A DNA stretch of 64,000 nucleotides from UBA11373 sp035291545 (GTDB lineage Bacteria > Actinomycetota > Acidimicrobiia > Spongiisociales > UBA11373). The translations under genes and the position numbers were made by a program. Numbering within the stretch: position 1 is the stretch's first letter; the number at the start of each line of letters is the position of its first letter. The stretch lies in contig DATDRW010000069.1 in NCBI GenBank assembly GCA_035291545.1, forward strand, positions 4,602-68,601, written 5' to 3'. Shown here in pieces: positions 8,082 to 17,531 of the stretch. The notes beneath the pieces are model-generated. The model was not told the origin of the DNA. It did not search any database and worked only from the letters and a program-made list of their open reading frames with translations.

Positions 8082-9250
8082 GTTCGCGCGCGCCACGCCG
8101 CCACCTGATCGACGTCCTTGTCGCCGCGGCCACTCAGGCACATCACGACCGTCTTGTGGGCGAGCGCGACCCGTTCCCGGGCGATCCAGGCGAGGGCGTG
8201 CGCCGGTTCCAGCGCCGGGATGATGCCTTCGGTACGGCACAGCAGGTCCATGGCGGCGACGGCTTCGCGGTCGGTGGCCGACTCGTAGCGGGCGATGCCG
8301 GCGTCCTTGAAGTAGGCATGTTCCGGCCCGACGCCGGGGTAGTCGAGCCCCGCCGAGATCGAATGCGCCTCGAGCACCTGGCCCTCATCGTCCTGGAGCA
8401 AGTAGGTGCGGGCACCGTGCAATACGCCCGGCGAACCGGCGGAGAGCGATGCACCGTGGCGGCCGGTGGCGATTCCATCGCCTCCCGCTTCCACACCCAC
8501 CAGTCGGACCCCGCTGCCGACGAACGGGTGGAACATGCCCATGGAGTTCGACCCGCCCCCGACGCAGGCGACCACGACATCGGGTACCCGGCTCCCCAGT
8601 TGAGCGATCGTCTCCTCCCCGATCACCCGTTGGAACTCGCGCACGATCCAGGGAAAGGGGTGGGGGCCGACCACCGAGCCGATGATGTAGTGCGTCGTCT
8701 CCACGGTGGCCACCCAGTCCCGGAGGGCGGCACTCACCGCATCCTTCAGGGTCCCCGCCCCCGACGTCACCGGGGTCACCACGGCGCCGAGCATCCGCAT
8801 CCGTTCCACGTTGAGGGCCTGGCGCCGGATGTCGACCTCCCCCATGAACACCTCACACTCGAGCCCGAGGAGGGCACAGGCGGTGGCGGTGGCCACCCCG
8901 TGCTGGCCGGCCCCGGTCTCGGCGATCACCCGCGGTTTGCCCATCCGCTGGGCGAGCAACCCCTGCCCGACCGTGTTGTTGATCTTGTGTGCGCCGGTGT
9001 GGGCGAGATCCTCCCGCTTCAGCAGCAGATCGATCCCCAACTCCGCAGACAACCGTCGTGCCGGATACAGCGGCGTCGGTCTCCCCACGAAGTCCCTCAG
9101 CAGTGCAGCCAGCTCCGACTGGAATCCGGAGTCGGCGACGGCGGCGACGAATGCCGACTCCAGTTCGGCGAGCGCCGGCATCAGCGTCTCCGGGGCGAAC
9201 GCTCCCCCGTACTCCCCGAACCGCCCGCGGTGGTCGGGTCGAGCCGTCAT
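8078..9250 (-). CDS. trpB: Tryptophan synthase beta chain
   Basis: 390 residues from the ATG at 9250 (ATGA overlap with the trpF stop). PLP-binding Lys is in AHTGAHKINNTVGQ; the phosphate loop is CVGGGSNSMGMF; the N-terminal GRFGEYGGAFAPETLM is typical of TrpB1. It condenses indole with serine to tryptophan in complex with TrpA. Length is normal for the family. Confidence 0.97.
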   Translation of the reverse strand: MTARPDHRGRFGEYGGAFAPETLMPALAELESAFVAAVADSGFQSELAALLRDFVGRPTPLYPARRLSAELGIDLLLKREDLAHTGAHKINNTVGQGLLAQRMGKPRVIAETGAGQHGVATATACALLGLECEVFMGEVDIRRQALNVERMRMLGAVVTPVTSGAGTLKDAVSAALRDWVATVETTHYIIGSVVGPHPFPWIVREFQRVIGEETIAQLGSRVPDVVVACVGGGSNSMGMFHPFVGSGVRLVGVEAGGDGIATGRHGASLSAGSPGVLHGARTYLLQDDEGQVLEAHSISAGLDYPGVGPEHAYFKDAGIARYESATDREAVAAMDLLCRTEGIIPALEPAHALAWIARERVALAHKTVVMCLSGRGDKDVDQVAAWRART

Positions 9251-9846
9251 CGGGCCGCCTCGACGAACTGCCGCATCAGGTCGGGATCCTTGATCCCCGG
9301 CGACCGCTCCACACCGGAGGAGACGTCGACCCCCCACGCGCCGGTGGCCGCGATCGCCCCGGCCACCGACGCGGGGGTGAGTCCACCGGCGATCACGAAG
9401 TCGCCCCCGAGCCCGCCTGCCAGGTCCCAGGCGAACCGTCGGCCGGTTCCGCCGTGCACACCCGTGCCACCGGTGTCGAGAAGGGGACGCGCCCCTTCGG
9501 GCACCACCGTCAGGTCCGGTGTCCCGGCGGTGACCGGAACCGGGAACAGCACCGCGAGACCCGCTCTGAGGGCGGCGCGGGCGGCGTCCGCGGAATGCAC
9601 ACCGTGCGGCTGCACACCGGACACCCCGGCGAACACCGCGGCGGCGACCACCCACTCGGGATCCGAGTCGACCGTCAGCAGGTACCGCTCGACGGGTATC
9701 CCGGCGGCAAGGTCGACAACCCGTTGCAGAGGCACGAACCGAGGCGAGACCGGGGCGACCACGAAGCCGACTGCGTCGGCGCCGGCGCTCACCGCGGCCT
9801 CGACGTCCCGGCGCCGGGTCATCCCGCACAGCTTCACCCAGGTCAC
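9247..9846 (-). CDS. trpF: Phosphoribosylanthranilate isomerase
   Basis: 199 residues. The catalytic Cys lies in WVKLCGMTRRRD and the catalytic Asp in GVDVSSGVE; GVQPHG marks the third strand. It isomerises phosphoribosylanthranilate to the carboxyphenylamino-deoxyribulose phosphate used by TrpC. It overlaps trpC by four bases (stop/start ATGA) and trpB by four bases, so translation is probably coupled. The sequence is divergent but complete. Confidence 0.95.
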   Translation of the reverse strand: MTWVKLCGMTRRRDVEAAVSAGADAVGFVVAPVSPRFVPLQRVVDLAAGIPVERYLLTVDSDPEWVVAAAVFAGVSGVQPHGVHSADAARAALRAGLAVLFPVPVTAGTPDLTVVPEGARPLLDTGGTGVHGGTGRRFAWDLAGGLGGDFVIAGGLTPASVAGAIAATGAWGVDVSSGVERSPGIKDPDLMRQFVEAAR

Positions 9847-10631
9847 GAGCGACCTCGCAACGACTCCACGAATCCTGCGGGATCCGGGTGTCGAACCGCG
9901 GCCTCGCCGACGAGCACGGCGTCGTAGCCGGCGGCGGCCATCCGGGCCGCGGCGGCCGGAGTCGACACCCCGCTCTCGGCGACGGCGACACAGCCCTCCG
10001 GGAGAAAGCGGCGCAGCGACTCTGCGGTGGCGAGGTCCACGGTGAACGACCGGAGGTCCCGGTTGTTCACACCGACGATGGAGGCGCCGATCGCCGCAAC
10101 ACGACGTGCCTCTCCTTCATCGTGCACCTCGACGAGTGCGTCGATGCCGGCGGCCTCGGCCGCCGCCTGCGCCTCGCACAACTCGGCGTCTGACAGGATG
10201 GCGGCGATCAGAAGCACGGCGTCGGCACCCATGGCCCGCGCCTCCCACACCTGCGCCGGATGGAGCACGAAGTCCTTGCGCAGCACCGGGAGCGACACCC
10301 GGCTGCGCACGGTCGCCAGGTCGCCGGGGAGTGCCCCGAAGTGATCCGCCTCGGTGAGCACCGACACCCCCGCGGCACCTCCCCGTTCATAGGCGGCCGC
10401 CAACGCCGCGGGGTCGAGGTCGGGGGCGATGGCACCCGCCGAGGGAGAGCGCCGTTTCACCTCGGCGACGATGGAGAGACCGCCTCCGGTGAGGGCGTCG
10501 GAGAATCCCCGCGGCGGAGGGGCCATTGCCGCGGCGGCGCGCAGTGTCGCCTCACGGGCGATCACTCCGGGGAGCCGGGAGCGGACGGAGGCAAGTATCT
10601 CGGGCAGCACCGGCGCATCGTAGAAACCCAC
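9843..10631 (-). CDS. trpC: Indole-3-glycerol phosphate synthase
   Basis: 262 residues from a GTG at 10631. Motifs: VAEVKRRSPSAG with the catalytic Lys, VLRKDFVLHP, LVEVHDE, VGVNNRDL and VAESGV. It closes the indole ring in tryptophan synthesis. The start lies eight bases after the histidine-kinase stop, so both are on one transcript. A longer frame exists but runs through the kinase gene. Confidence 0.95.
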   Translation of the reverse strand: MGFYDAPVLPEILASVRSRLPGVIAREATLRAAAAMAPPPRGFSDALTGGGLSIVAEVKRRSPSAGAIAPDLDPAALAAAYERGGAAGVSVLTEADHFGALPGDLATVRSRVSLPVLRKDFVLHPAQVWEARAMGADAVLLIAAILSDAELCEAQAAAEAAGIDALVEVHDEGEARRVAAIGASIVGVNNRDLRSFTVDLATAESLRRFLPEGCVAVAESGVSTPAAAARMAAAGYDAVLVGEAAVRHPDPAGFVESLRGRS

Positions 10632-10638
10632 CCGCCCA

Positions 10639-12024
10639 TCACCGGGCCAAATCGGGGATGCTGACCCGGATCGCGGTGCCGGCGCCGGGAGCGGTGACCA
10701 CCTCGGCGTCCCCGCCCATCGCCGCAACGAGCTCACGCACGATCGAGAGACCGAGCCCACTTCCCTCGGGGCGGATCGGGCGATAGCGCGTCGCCACGTA
10801 GAGCCGCTCGAAGACGTGGGGGACGTCGGCAGGGTCGATGCCGGGACCGCTGTCGGCGACGTCCATCACCAGTCGGCTGCCGCGACGGTGCAGTCCGAGC
10901 GTGACCGTGCCGGCTTCCGGGGTGTACCGGAGGGCGTTTTCGAGGAGGTTGCCCGCCACCTGGGCGATGCGGTCGGGGTCGACGTCAACGATGCCGACTT
11001 CCTCGACGTCGGAGGCAAGCTGCACCCGGGCGGACTCCGCCCTGCCCCGAAACCCCTCGAGCACACCCTCGAGGTGACCGGCGAGATCGACGGGTTCCGG
11101 ACGCAGGGTGAACTCCGGAGCCTCGATGCGTGACAGGAGCATCAGGTCCTCGACCAGCCGGCGCAGCCGATCCGATTCGGTGCCCAGAACCCGGGCGACC
11201 CGCTCCACGTCCTCGGGGGGGATGCGGCCTTCTTGCATCGCCTCGGCGTAGCCGGAGATCGTGGTCAGCGGGGTGCGCAGGTCGTGGCCCACCGACACCA
11301 GGAAGGCCCGCTCACGGCGACGGGCCGCCTCCAGCTGCGCTGCCATCTCGTTGAAGGCGACGGCCACCTCGGCGAGCTCGTCGCCACCATCCACCGGGAC
11401 CCGCACCGTGAGATTCCCGGCGGCCACGGCCCTCGAGGCATCGTGGAGCTCCCCCAGGCGCCGCCCGGCGAACCGGCTGAAGGAGCCGGCGAGCAGGGCG
11501 GCGAGCAGCAGTGCCAGCGCCAGGGCCCAGGCGAACCGCAGCAGCACCTCGCTCCACGGAATCAGTTCCAGACTGGTGCCGATCACCACGACGAGGCTTC
11601 CCCGATCACCGATGCGGAACGGCTGGGCCACCGCGGTCACGGACTCCCCGCCCACCTCGGCGTCGAAGCTGAAGGAATCTGCCAGGTCGGCGATTCCCGG
11701 CACCTGGGTGATCAGCTCACCCCCATCCCCCAGCACCGTGACCGTCCCCCGGGGACCAACGATGGCGGCTTCGACGAACTCATGGCCCCCGACGAGGGCG
11801 ACGTCGCGGAGGATCTGGACGAGCCTGCCGCGCTCGCCGAGCCGGCCGCCCTCCGGTGGCAGCTCCGCCTCGATGAGACGCGCCGTCGCCGCCGCCTGCC
11901 GGGCGAACTCGGCCCGCGCCGAGGCCTCGACGGAGCGGCTGATCAGCATGGCGGCGGCAAAGCCGCCGACCACGAGGGTGATCACCGCCACCGCCACCAT
12001 CCCCCAGAAGAAGCGGCGTCGCAT
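10639..12024 (-). CDS. Membrane sensor histidine kinase
   Basis: 461 residues. Membrane segments at about 8-29 and 163-181 flank an extracytoplasmic sensor of about 130 residues. HAMP domain about 182-235; HisKA with the phosphorylated His247 (VGHDLRTPL); ATPase domain with N-box NLLENALRYTP, DSGPGIDP and GSGLGLSI. It pairs with the response regulator 26 bases upstream. It is a typical EnvZ/PhoR-class kinase; the signal cannot be read from the sequence. It lies between the trpE and trpC segments, which is unusual. Confidence 0.95.
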   Translation of the reverse strand: MRRRFFWGMVAVAVITLVVGGFAAAMLISRSVEASARAEFARQAAATARLIEAELPPEGGRLGERGRLVQILRDVALVGGHEFVEAAIVGPRGTVTVLGDGGELITQVPGIADLADSFSFDAEVGGESVTAVAQPFRIGDRGSLVVVIGTSLELIPWSEVLLRFAWALALALLLAALLAGSFSRFAGRRLGELHDASRAVAAGNLTVRVPVDGGDELAEVAVAFNEMAAQLEAARRRERAFLVSVGHDLRTPLTTISGYAEAMQEGRIPPEDVERVARVLGTESDRLRRLVEDLMLLSRIEAPEFTLRPEPVDLAGHLEGVLEGFRGRAESARVQLASDVEEVGIVDVDPDRIAQVAGNLLENALRYTPEAGTVTLGLHRRGSRLVMDVADSGPGIDPADVPHVFERLYVATRYRPIRPEGSGLGLSIVRELVAAMGGDAEVVTAPGAGTAIRVSIPDLAR

Positions 12025-12050
12025 CTAGTGCCCCGTCACGTGTCGGGGAA

Positions 12051-12725
<675 letters not shown>

Positions 12726-12744
12726 GCTCACCTCCCCGCGTCGA

Positions 12745-13632
12745 TCATCGGAACGGACTGTTCGAAGACTGTGAAGCACCGCCGAGACCGCCCCGCACGA
12801 TCTCCTCGACCGTCCCGGGCGCCTCCCCGCCGTCCCAGCGTACGAGCACGGGGGCACCCGGGGTCGCTTCCCGGCGGAGCAGCGCCAGGGCGGCGGCGCC
12901 TCCCTCTCTGGGCGCCACCGTCCCGAGCACACCAACCACCACGCCGCCGACGACCACCTCGGCCCCCCGCGGGGGACGCCCCGCGGCAACGACCACCCGG
13001 CGCAGCATCCGATTGACGTGTCCCCGGCTGTCGATCCTGGCCACCAGTTCCTGTCCGACGAAACAACCCTTGGTGAAGGACACGGCTTCGGGCACGAGGC
13101 CGGTCTCCTGGGGGATGGTGCCGTCGTCGACGTCGCTGCCGAACCGCGGCTCGCCGGCGGCAATGCGATGGGCGGCCAGGGCCGCGTCGCCCAGGCGCGG
13201 GCCCGGCGGCGCCTCGACGGCGGCCACCAGACGCCGCGGTGCACCCGATGGAATCACCGCCTGGAGCACCGACCCGTCCTCGAACCATCCCGAACCCGGC
13301 TCGGGCACGCCGCCCCACACGGAGTGCACCGGACGCTCGTCCGTTCGCAGGTTCGCCACCACCCGGAACCGGAACCGATCGAGCTCGGCGACCACGGCGG
13401 CCCCGGTGCCGGCCGGCGTCACCACGCCGACCGACTCCGCGCCGCGCAACACCCACAGGATCGCCCGCAGCTTGCCCCGGGGCTCGAGGAGCAATGACCG
13501 CCTCACCTCTCCGGGGGCCATTCCCCGCACGTCCTGGCTGACCTGGCCGTCGAGGAACCCCACGGCATCGGCGCCCTCGACCCACACCAGCTCGTCCGTG
13601 CCGATCCCGATCCCGGCCGCGAGCTCAAACAT
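12745..13632 (-). CDS. ygfZ: YgfZ/GcvT-like folate-binding protein
   Basis: 295 residues. The signature KGCFVGQE near residue 200 is the KGCxxGQE motif of YgfZ, a tetrahydrofolate-dependent helper in Fe-S enzyme maintenance. It lacks the length and C-terminal barrel of true GcvT (about 360). The start ATG at 13632 overlaps the trpE end by eight bases. No link of YgfZ to tryptophan synthesis is established; co-transcription is inferred from spacing. Confidence 0.85.
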   Translation of the reverse strand: MFELAAGIGIGTDELVWVEGADAVGFLDGQVSQDVRGMAPGEVRRSLLLEPRGKLRAILWVLRGAESVGVVTPAGTGAAVVAELDRFRFRVVANLRTDERPVHSVWGGVPEPGSGWFEDGSVLQAVIPSGAPRRLVAAVEAPPGPRLGDAALAAHRIAAGEPRFGSDVDDGTIPQETGLVPEAVSFTKGCFVGQELVARIDSRGHVNRMLRRVVVAAGRPPRGAEVVVGGVVVGVLGTVAPREGGAAALALLRREATPGAPVLVRWDGGEAPGTVEEIVRGGLGGASQSSNSPFR

Positions 13633-15091
13633 CGTCGGCGGCGGCGATGGCCGCAAGGACCGCGGCGGCCTTCTCGCGGCATTCCTCGTACTCGCGCTCG
13701 GGCCGGCTGTCCGCCACCACCCCGGCACCGGCCTGCACCCACGCCTTCCCGTCGGCGGCGACCATCGTGCGCAGTGCAATGGCGGTGTCCATGTTGCCCG
13801 AGAAGTCGAGGTAGCCGACGGCTCCGGCATACGGCCCGCGGGCCACCGGCTCGAGCCGGTCGATGATCTCCATCGCCCGCACCTTGGGGGCGCCGGTGAC
13901 GGTGCCGTGGGGAAACGTGGCGCGGAGCACGTCGACGGGCCCGATCCCGTCCCGCACCGTTCCCGACACCCCCGAGACGATGTGCATCACGTGCGAGTAG
14001 CGCTCGATCACCATGAGCTCGTCGACGGACACCGTTCCGAATCGCGACACCCTGCCCAGGTCGTTGCGGGCGAGGTCGACGAGCATCACGTGCTCCGCCC
14101 GCTCTTTGGGATCGGCGAGCAGCTCGGCCTCGAGGGCGGCATCCTCGCCGGGAGTGGCCCCGCGGCGTCGGGTACCGGCGATCGGCCTGCTGTGCACCTT
14201 GCGGTCACGCATCCTCACCATCAGCTCCGGGGACGAGCCGGCGATCGCCAATCCTGGAGCCCTTACGAAGAACATGTAGGGCGATGGGTTGAGCAGACGG
14301 AGCGCCCGGTACACCGAGAAGGGATCGCCGGAGAAATCGACCTCGAAGCGAACCGAGGCGACGATCTGGAAGGCGTCGCCGGTACGGATGTGGCGGATCG
14401 CCCTTTCGACGGCGGCGCCGTATTCGACGGCGGTCATCGACGCCGAAACCGCCGGACGGCCGGCGAACGAGGGAACCGTCCGCACCTCCCTGCCGGGTGC
14501 GGTGCCGAGCGCGGTCGCCGCCTGCTCCAGGCGTAAGGCGGCATCGTCGTAGTCGGCGGCAGGATTAGGGCCCACGACCACGTTGCGGATGAGCCGGATC
14601 CGTTGTCCGAACCGATCGAACGCCGCAAGGCTCCCGACACCCAGCCACAGCATCTCGGGAAGGCCGCGGTCGTCGGTGGGGCGATGCGGCAACCGTTCGA
14701 CGTACCGCACCGCGTCGTACCCGAGATACCCGACCACGCCGGTGTGCAGCGGCGGCATGCCGGGGAGCTCGGGCACGGTGCATCGCCGCAACAGGCTCTC
14801 GAGGGCGATGAAGGGATCGCTGCGGTCGATGGGGAACTGCGCTCCCTCGAGCTCCACGACCCCGTCACGGGAGCTGAGGATGAACAGCGGGTCCCAGCCG
14901 AGGAAAGACCAGCGCGCCCAGCGGTCTCCCCCCTCCACCGACTCGAGCAGGAACGAGGGGCCGCTCCCGGCGAGAGCGCCGAATGCGCCGACGGCCGTGA
15001 CGGTATCGCCGAGGACGTCGGCCCAGACCGGCACGATCGCGTGCCCGCCGGCCAGACGGACGAACTCCTCCCGGGAGGGACTCAGGCGCAT
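13625..15091 (-). CDS. trpE: Anthranilate synthase component I
   Basis: 488 residues. The N-terminal feedback motif SFLLES is present. The catalytic half has RPIAGTRRRG, ERAEHVMLVDLARNDLGRV, FPHGTVTGAPKVRAME and IALRT. PIAGT (Ala) rather than PIKGT (Lys) argues for TrpE over the p-aminobenzoate enzyme PabB. It makes anthranilate from chorismate with glutamine amide nitrogen, but its amidotransferase partner (trpG) is not in the window. It heads the trp segment 43 bases after ccdA. Confidence 0.93.
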   Translation of the reverse strand: MRLSPSREEFVRLAGGHAIVPVWADVLGDTVTAVGAFGALAGSGPSFLLESVEGGDRWARWSFLGWDPLFILSSRDGVVELEGAQFPIDRSDPFIALESLLRRCTVPELPGMPPLHTGVVGYLGYDAVRYVERLPHRPTDDRGLPEMLWLGVGSLAAFDRFGQRIRLIRNVVVGPNPAADYDDAALRLEQAATALGTAPGREVRTVPSFAGRPAVSASMTAVEYGAAVERAIRHIRTGDAFQIVASVRFEVDFSGDPFSVYRALRLLNPSPYMFFVRAPGLAIAGSSPELMVRMRDRKVHSRPIAGTRRRGATPGEDAALEAELLADPKERAEHVMLVDLARNDLGRVSRFGTVSVDELMVIERYSHVMHIVSGVSGTVRDGIGPVDVLRATFPHGTVTGAPKVRAMEIIDRLEPVARGPYAGAVGYLDFSGNMDTAIALRTMVAADGKAWVQAGAGVVADSRPEREYEECREKAAAVLAAIAAADDV

Positions 15092-15134
15092 CGCCGCCGA
15101 GGGTAGGACTGCTTCCGGCGGATGCCCCGATGAA

Positions 15135-15881
15135 TCAGACGTTCCAGAGAAACCCGGGGAGGACCTGCTGGAACCACCGGTTGAGATCGACGAGCCGCCC
15201 GGTGACCATGAGCAACCCGAACCCGGCCAGCAGCACTCCCGACGTGACCGTGATCGCGGTGAAGTGCCGCTTGAACCACCCGAAGGCCGAGTAGGCCTTG
15301 GTCATCGCCAGACCGGCGACGACGAAGGGGACCCCGAGCCCGAGCGAGTACACGAACAGGAGGAACATTCCCTGGGCGATCGTCTCCTGGGTACCGGCGA
15401 CGGTGAGGATCGCGCCGAGCATCGGCCCGAGACACGGGGTCCAGCCGAAACCGAAAGCGACTCCCATCACCGGCGCCGCCCACGCCCCAAGCCGCGACGG
15501 GCGCACCTCGAGACGCCGCTCCCGCGCGAACGGGTTGAGCAGCCGCGGGTTCCACAACGCGCTCACCGCGACAAAGGCCCCGAACCCGACCACCAGCCAT
15601 CCGGCGACCGTGGTGATGGTGCCCTGGTTCTGATTCAGCATCTTCCCCACCGAGGTGGCGGTCGCGCCCAGGGCGACGAACACCGCGGTAAACCCGGCGA
15701 CGAACAACAGCGTGACCCGCAGCATCTTTCCCACCGATGCCTTGCCCTCTGCGAGGTCGGAGGCGGAGTAGCCGGACATCATCGACAGGTACCCGGGGAG
15801 CAAAGGAAGCACGCACGGCGACAGGAACGACAGCGCTCCGAACACGAATGCGGCGAACACATTGACGCTGGCGATCTCCAC
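15135..15881 (-). CDS. ccdA: CcdA-type thiol-disulfide transporter
   Basis: 248 residues from a GTG at 15881 with GGGAG upstream. Six membrane helices; the two reactive cysteines sit in FLSPCVLPLLPGY and GWTPCLGPMLG, as in CcdA/DsbD transmembrane domains. It moves reducing equivalents across the membrane for cytochrome c maturation or extracytoplasmic thiol repair. No ResB/ResC partner is next to it here. A longer frame is possible but would run into the divergent csaA promoter region. Confidence 0.88.
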   Translation of the reverse strand: MEIASVNVFAAFVFGALSFLSPCVLPLLPGYLSMMSGYSASDLAEGKASVGKMLRVTLLFVAGFTAVFVALGATATSVGKMLNQNQGTITTVAGWLVVGFGAFVAVSALWNPRLLNPFARERRLEVRPSRLGAWAAPVMGVAFGFGWTPCLGPMLGAILTVAGTQETIAQGMFLLFVYSLGLGVPFVVAGLAMTKAYSAFGWFKRHFTAITVTSGVLLAGFGLLMVTGRLVDLNRWFQQVLPGFLWNV

Positions 15882-15951
15882 GATGCTCCCGGGATGGGCG
15901 TGCCGTGCAACGCTACCGGCGCCCCGGCGGTTCCCGGTAATGTCGTTCGCC

Positions 15952-16278
15952 ATGCCGACCATTGCCGAATGGCATCAGTTCGCGGTCCGCACCGGGATCG
16001 TCGTACGCGCCGAGGCCAACGAGGCGGCGCGTCATCCGGCCTACCGGATGTGGATCGACTTCGGGGACCTCGGCATCCTCCAATCCTCCGCAAAGATCAC
16101 CGACCACTACCGCGCCGCCGAGCTGGTCGGCACCCAGGTGATCGCCGTGACGGGGTTCGCCCCGCTCCACGTCGCCGGGTTTCGATCGGATGTGCTCGTG
16201 CTCGGCGCCCTCACCGACAGCGGGGTGGCGCTGGTGCGTCCCGACCGGCCGGTTCCACCCGGCAGCACGATCGCTTGA
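15952..16278 (+). CDS. csaA: CsaA-like tRNA-binding-domain protein
   Basis: 108 residues forming one EMAP/Myf tRNA-binding fold: FAVRTGIVVRAEANE, then MWIDFGDLGILQSSAKIT, then a glycine-rich C-terminus. Length and pattern fit CsaA, a small dimeric chaperone-like protein. The ATG at 15952 is preferred over upstream codons. Its stop overlaps the following MFS gene start (TTGA). Confidence 0.82.
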   Translation: MPTIAEWHQFAVRTGIVVRAEANEAARHPAYRMWIDFGDLGILQSSAKITDHYRAAELVGTQVIAVTGFAPLHVAGFRSDVLVLGALTDSGVALVRPDRPVPPGSTIA

Positions 16279-17531
16279 CCCGGCTGGCGCTGCTCCGCCC
16301 CTCGCGACCGCTCCAGCGTCGCGAGACCGCGGCCCTCGCCCTCTTTGCGCTCATCGCCCTCGCCCAGGGCTGGACGGGTGCCGCCATCACCCACGTCCTC
16401 CCCTTCGTCCAGGACGACTACGCGCTCAGCGACGCCGAGGTGTTCGACCTGATGACCGTCATCCGGGTCACCTCGCTCCTCGCCATCGCCTTCTCCTGGT
16501 GGGGTGATCACCGCGGGCGCCGGATGCCCCTGCTGCTGGCGTTTGCACTGCTTCCGACGGCGACGCTGCTGAGCGCCGTCACCTCCGGCGCCGGGATGCT
16601 GACCGCGACCCAGGCGGCGGCCCGGGTCGGGACCATCGCCATCAGCGGCCTCGCCCTGGTCGTGCTTGCCGAGGAGGTCGGCCCCGAGGTGCGCGGCTAC
16701 GCGGTCGGCATCTACGCCCTGGTCGGCTCGATGGGGACGGGCCTGGGACTGGCGCTCCGTCCCCTGGGTGCGGGTGACACCGACGGGTGGCGCGTGCTGT
16801 TTGCCCTCAGCGCGGTGCCGCTGCTCGGTCTGCCCCTCCTCGTCCGCCGACTTCGTGAGTCGAGGGCTTTCACCCCTCAGCCGTCGCGTCCACGCCTGAC
16901 CGCGGTGCTCCGCGGCACCCATGCATCCCGGTTTTGGCCGCTTGCGGGACTGTCGTTTGCGGTGTCGGCCTTCACCGCTCCCGCAGCCAACCTGGCGTTG
17001 GTTCGATTGGAGAACGATCTCGGCTGGTCGGCGGCCGGCGCCTCGCTGCTCCTGGCCGCCACCAGCGCCCCCGGGGTGATCCTGGGAGTGCTCGGCGGCG
17101 GCCGTCTCGCCGACGTCTTGGGACGGCGGCCGACCGAGGCCCTCTCGCTGGTGGTGGGCGTGGCGGGCGGCTTTGCCTTCTACCTGATCGATGGGGGCTG
17201 GATGATGGCGGCGGGAGTAGGTGTGTCCAATCTCGGAGCGTTTGCGTTCGCTCCGGCGTTCGCCGCGCACCGGGCAGAGTTGTTCCCCACCGGGATCCGG
17301 GCCACCGCCGTCGCCTGGATCGTGAACGCATCGATCCTCGGAGGAATCGCCGGGTTCGCCGCCGGAAGGTTCGTCGTCGACGCCTGGGGGATCTCCGGCA
17401 CGGTCGCCGCACTCGGGGTCCTGGTGCTCGCCGCCACCGCGTTGATCGCACCGCTCCCCGAGACCAGGGGACTCATCCTGGAGGTGAGCGGAACGGACCC
17501 CTCGGGCTCACCCTTCTCCATGCCAGGGTGA
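16275..17531 (+). CDS. MFS transporter
   Basis: 418 residues with about 12 membrane helices. The A-loop reads WWGDHRGRRMP and the equivalent in the second half GGRLADVLGRRP, both classic major-facilitator motifs. No ATG or GTG precedes the first helix; the TTG at 16275 overlaps the csaA stop (TTGA) and is the only sensible start. Substrate unknown; the sugar-porter/drug-exporter distinction cannot be made by eye. The last 59 bases overlap the convergent MATE gene. Confidence 0.88.
   Translation: MTRLALLRPSRPLQRRETAALALFALIALAQGWTGAAITHVLPFVQDDYALSDAEVFDLMTVIRVTSLLAIAFSWWGDHRGRRMPLLLAFALLPTATLLSAVTSGAGMLTATQAAARVGTIAISGLALVVLAEEVGPEVRGYAVGIYALVGSMGTGLGLALRPLGAGDTDGWRVLFALSAVPLLGLPLLVRRLRESRAFTPQPSRPRLTAVLRGTHASRFWPLAGLSFAVSAFTAPAANLALVRLENDLGWSAAGASLLLAATSAPGVILGVLGGGRLADVLGRRPTEALSLVVGVAGGFAFYLIDGGWMMAAGVGVSNLGAFAFAPAFAAHRAELFPTGIRATAVAWIVNASILGGIAGFAAGRFVVDAWGISGTVAALGVLVLAATALIAPLPETRGLILEVSGTDPSGSPFSMPG

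Noticed and set aside
8156..10045. 629-residue plus-strand frame
   Set aside because: Antisense to trpB, trpF and trpC, which are certain.
14583..16274. Long plus-strand frame running into the MFS gene
   Set aside because: Its first 564 codons are antisense to trpE and ccdA or out of frame with csaA and show no domain; only the part from 16275 is a protein.
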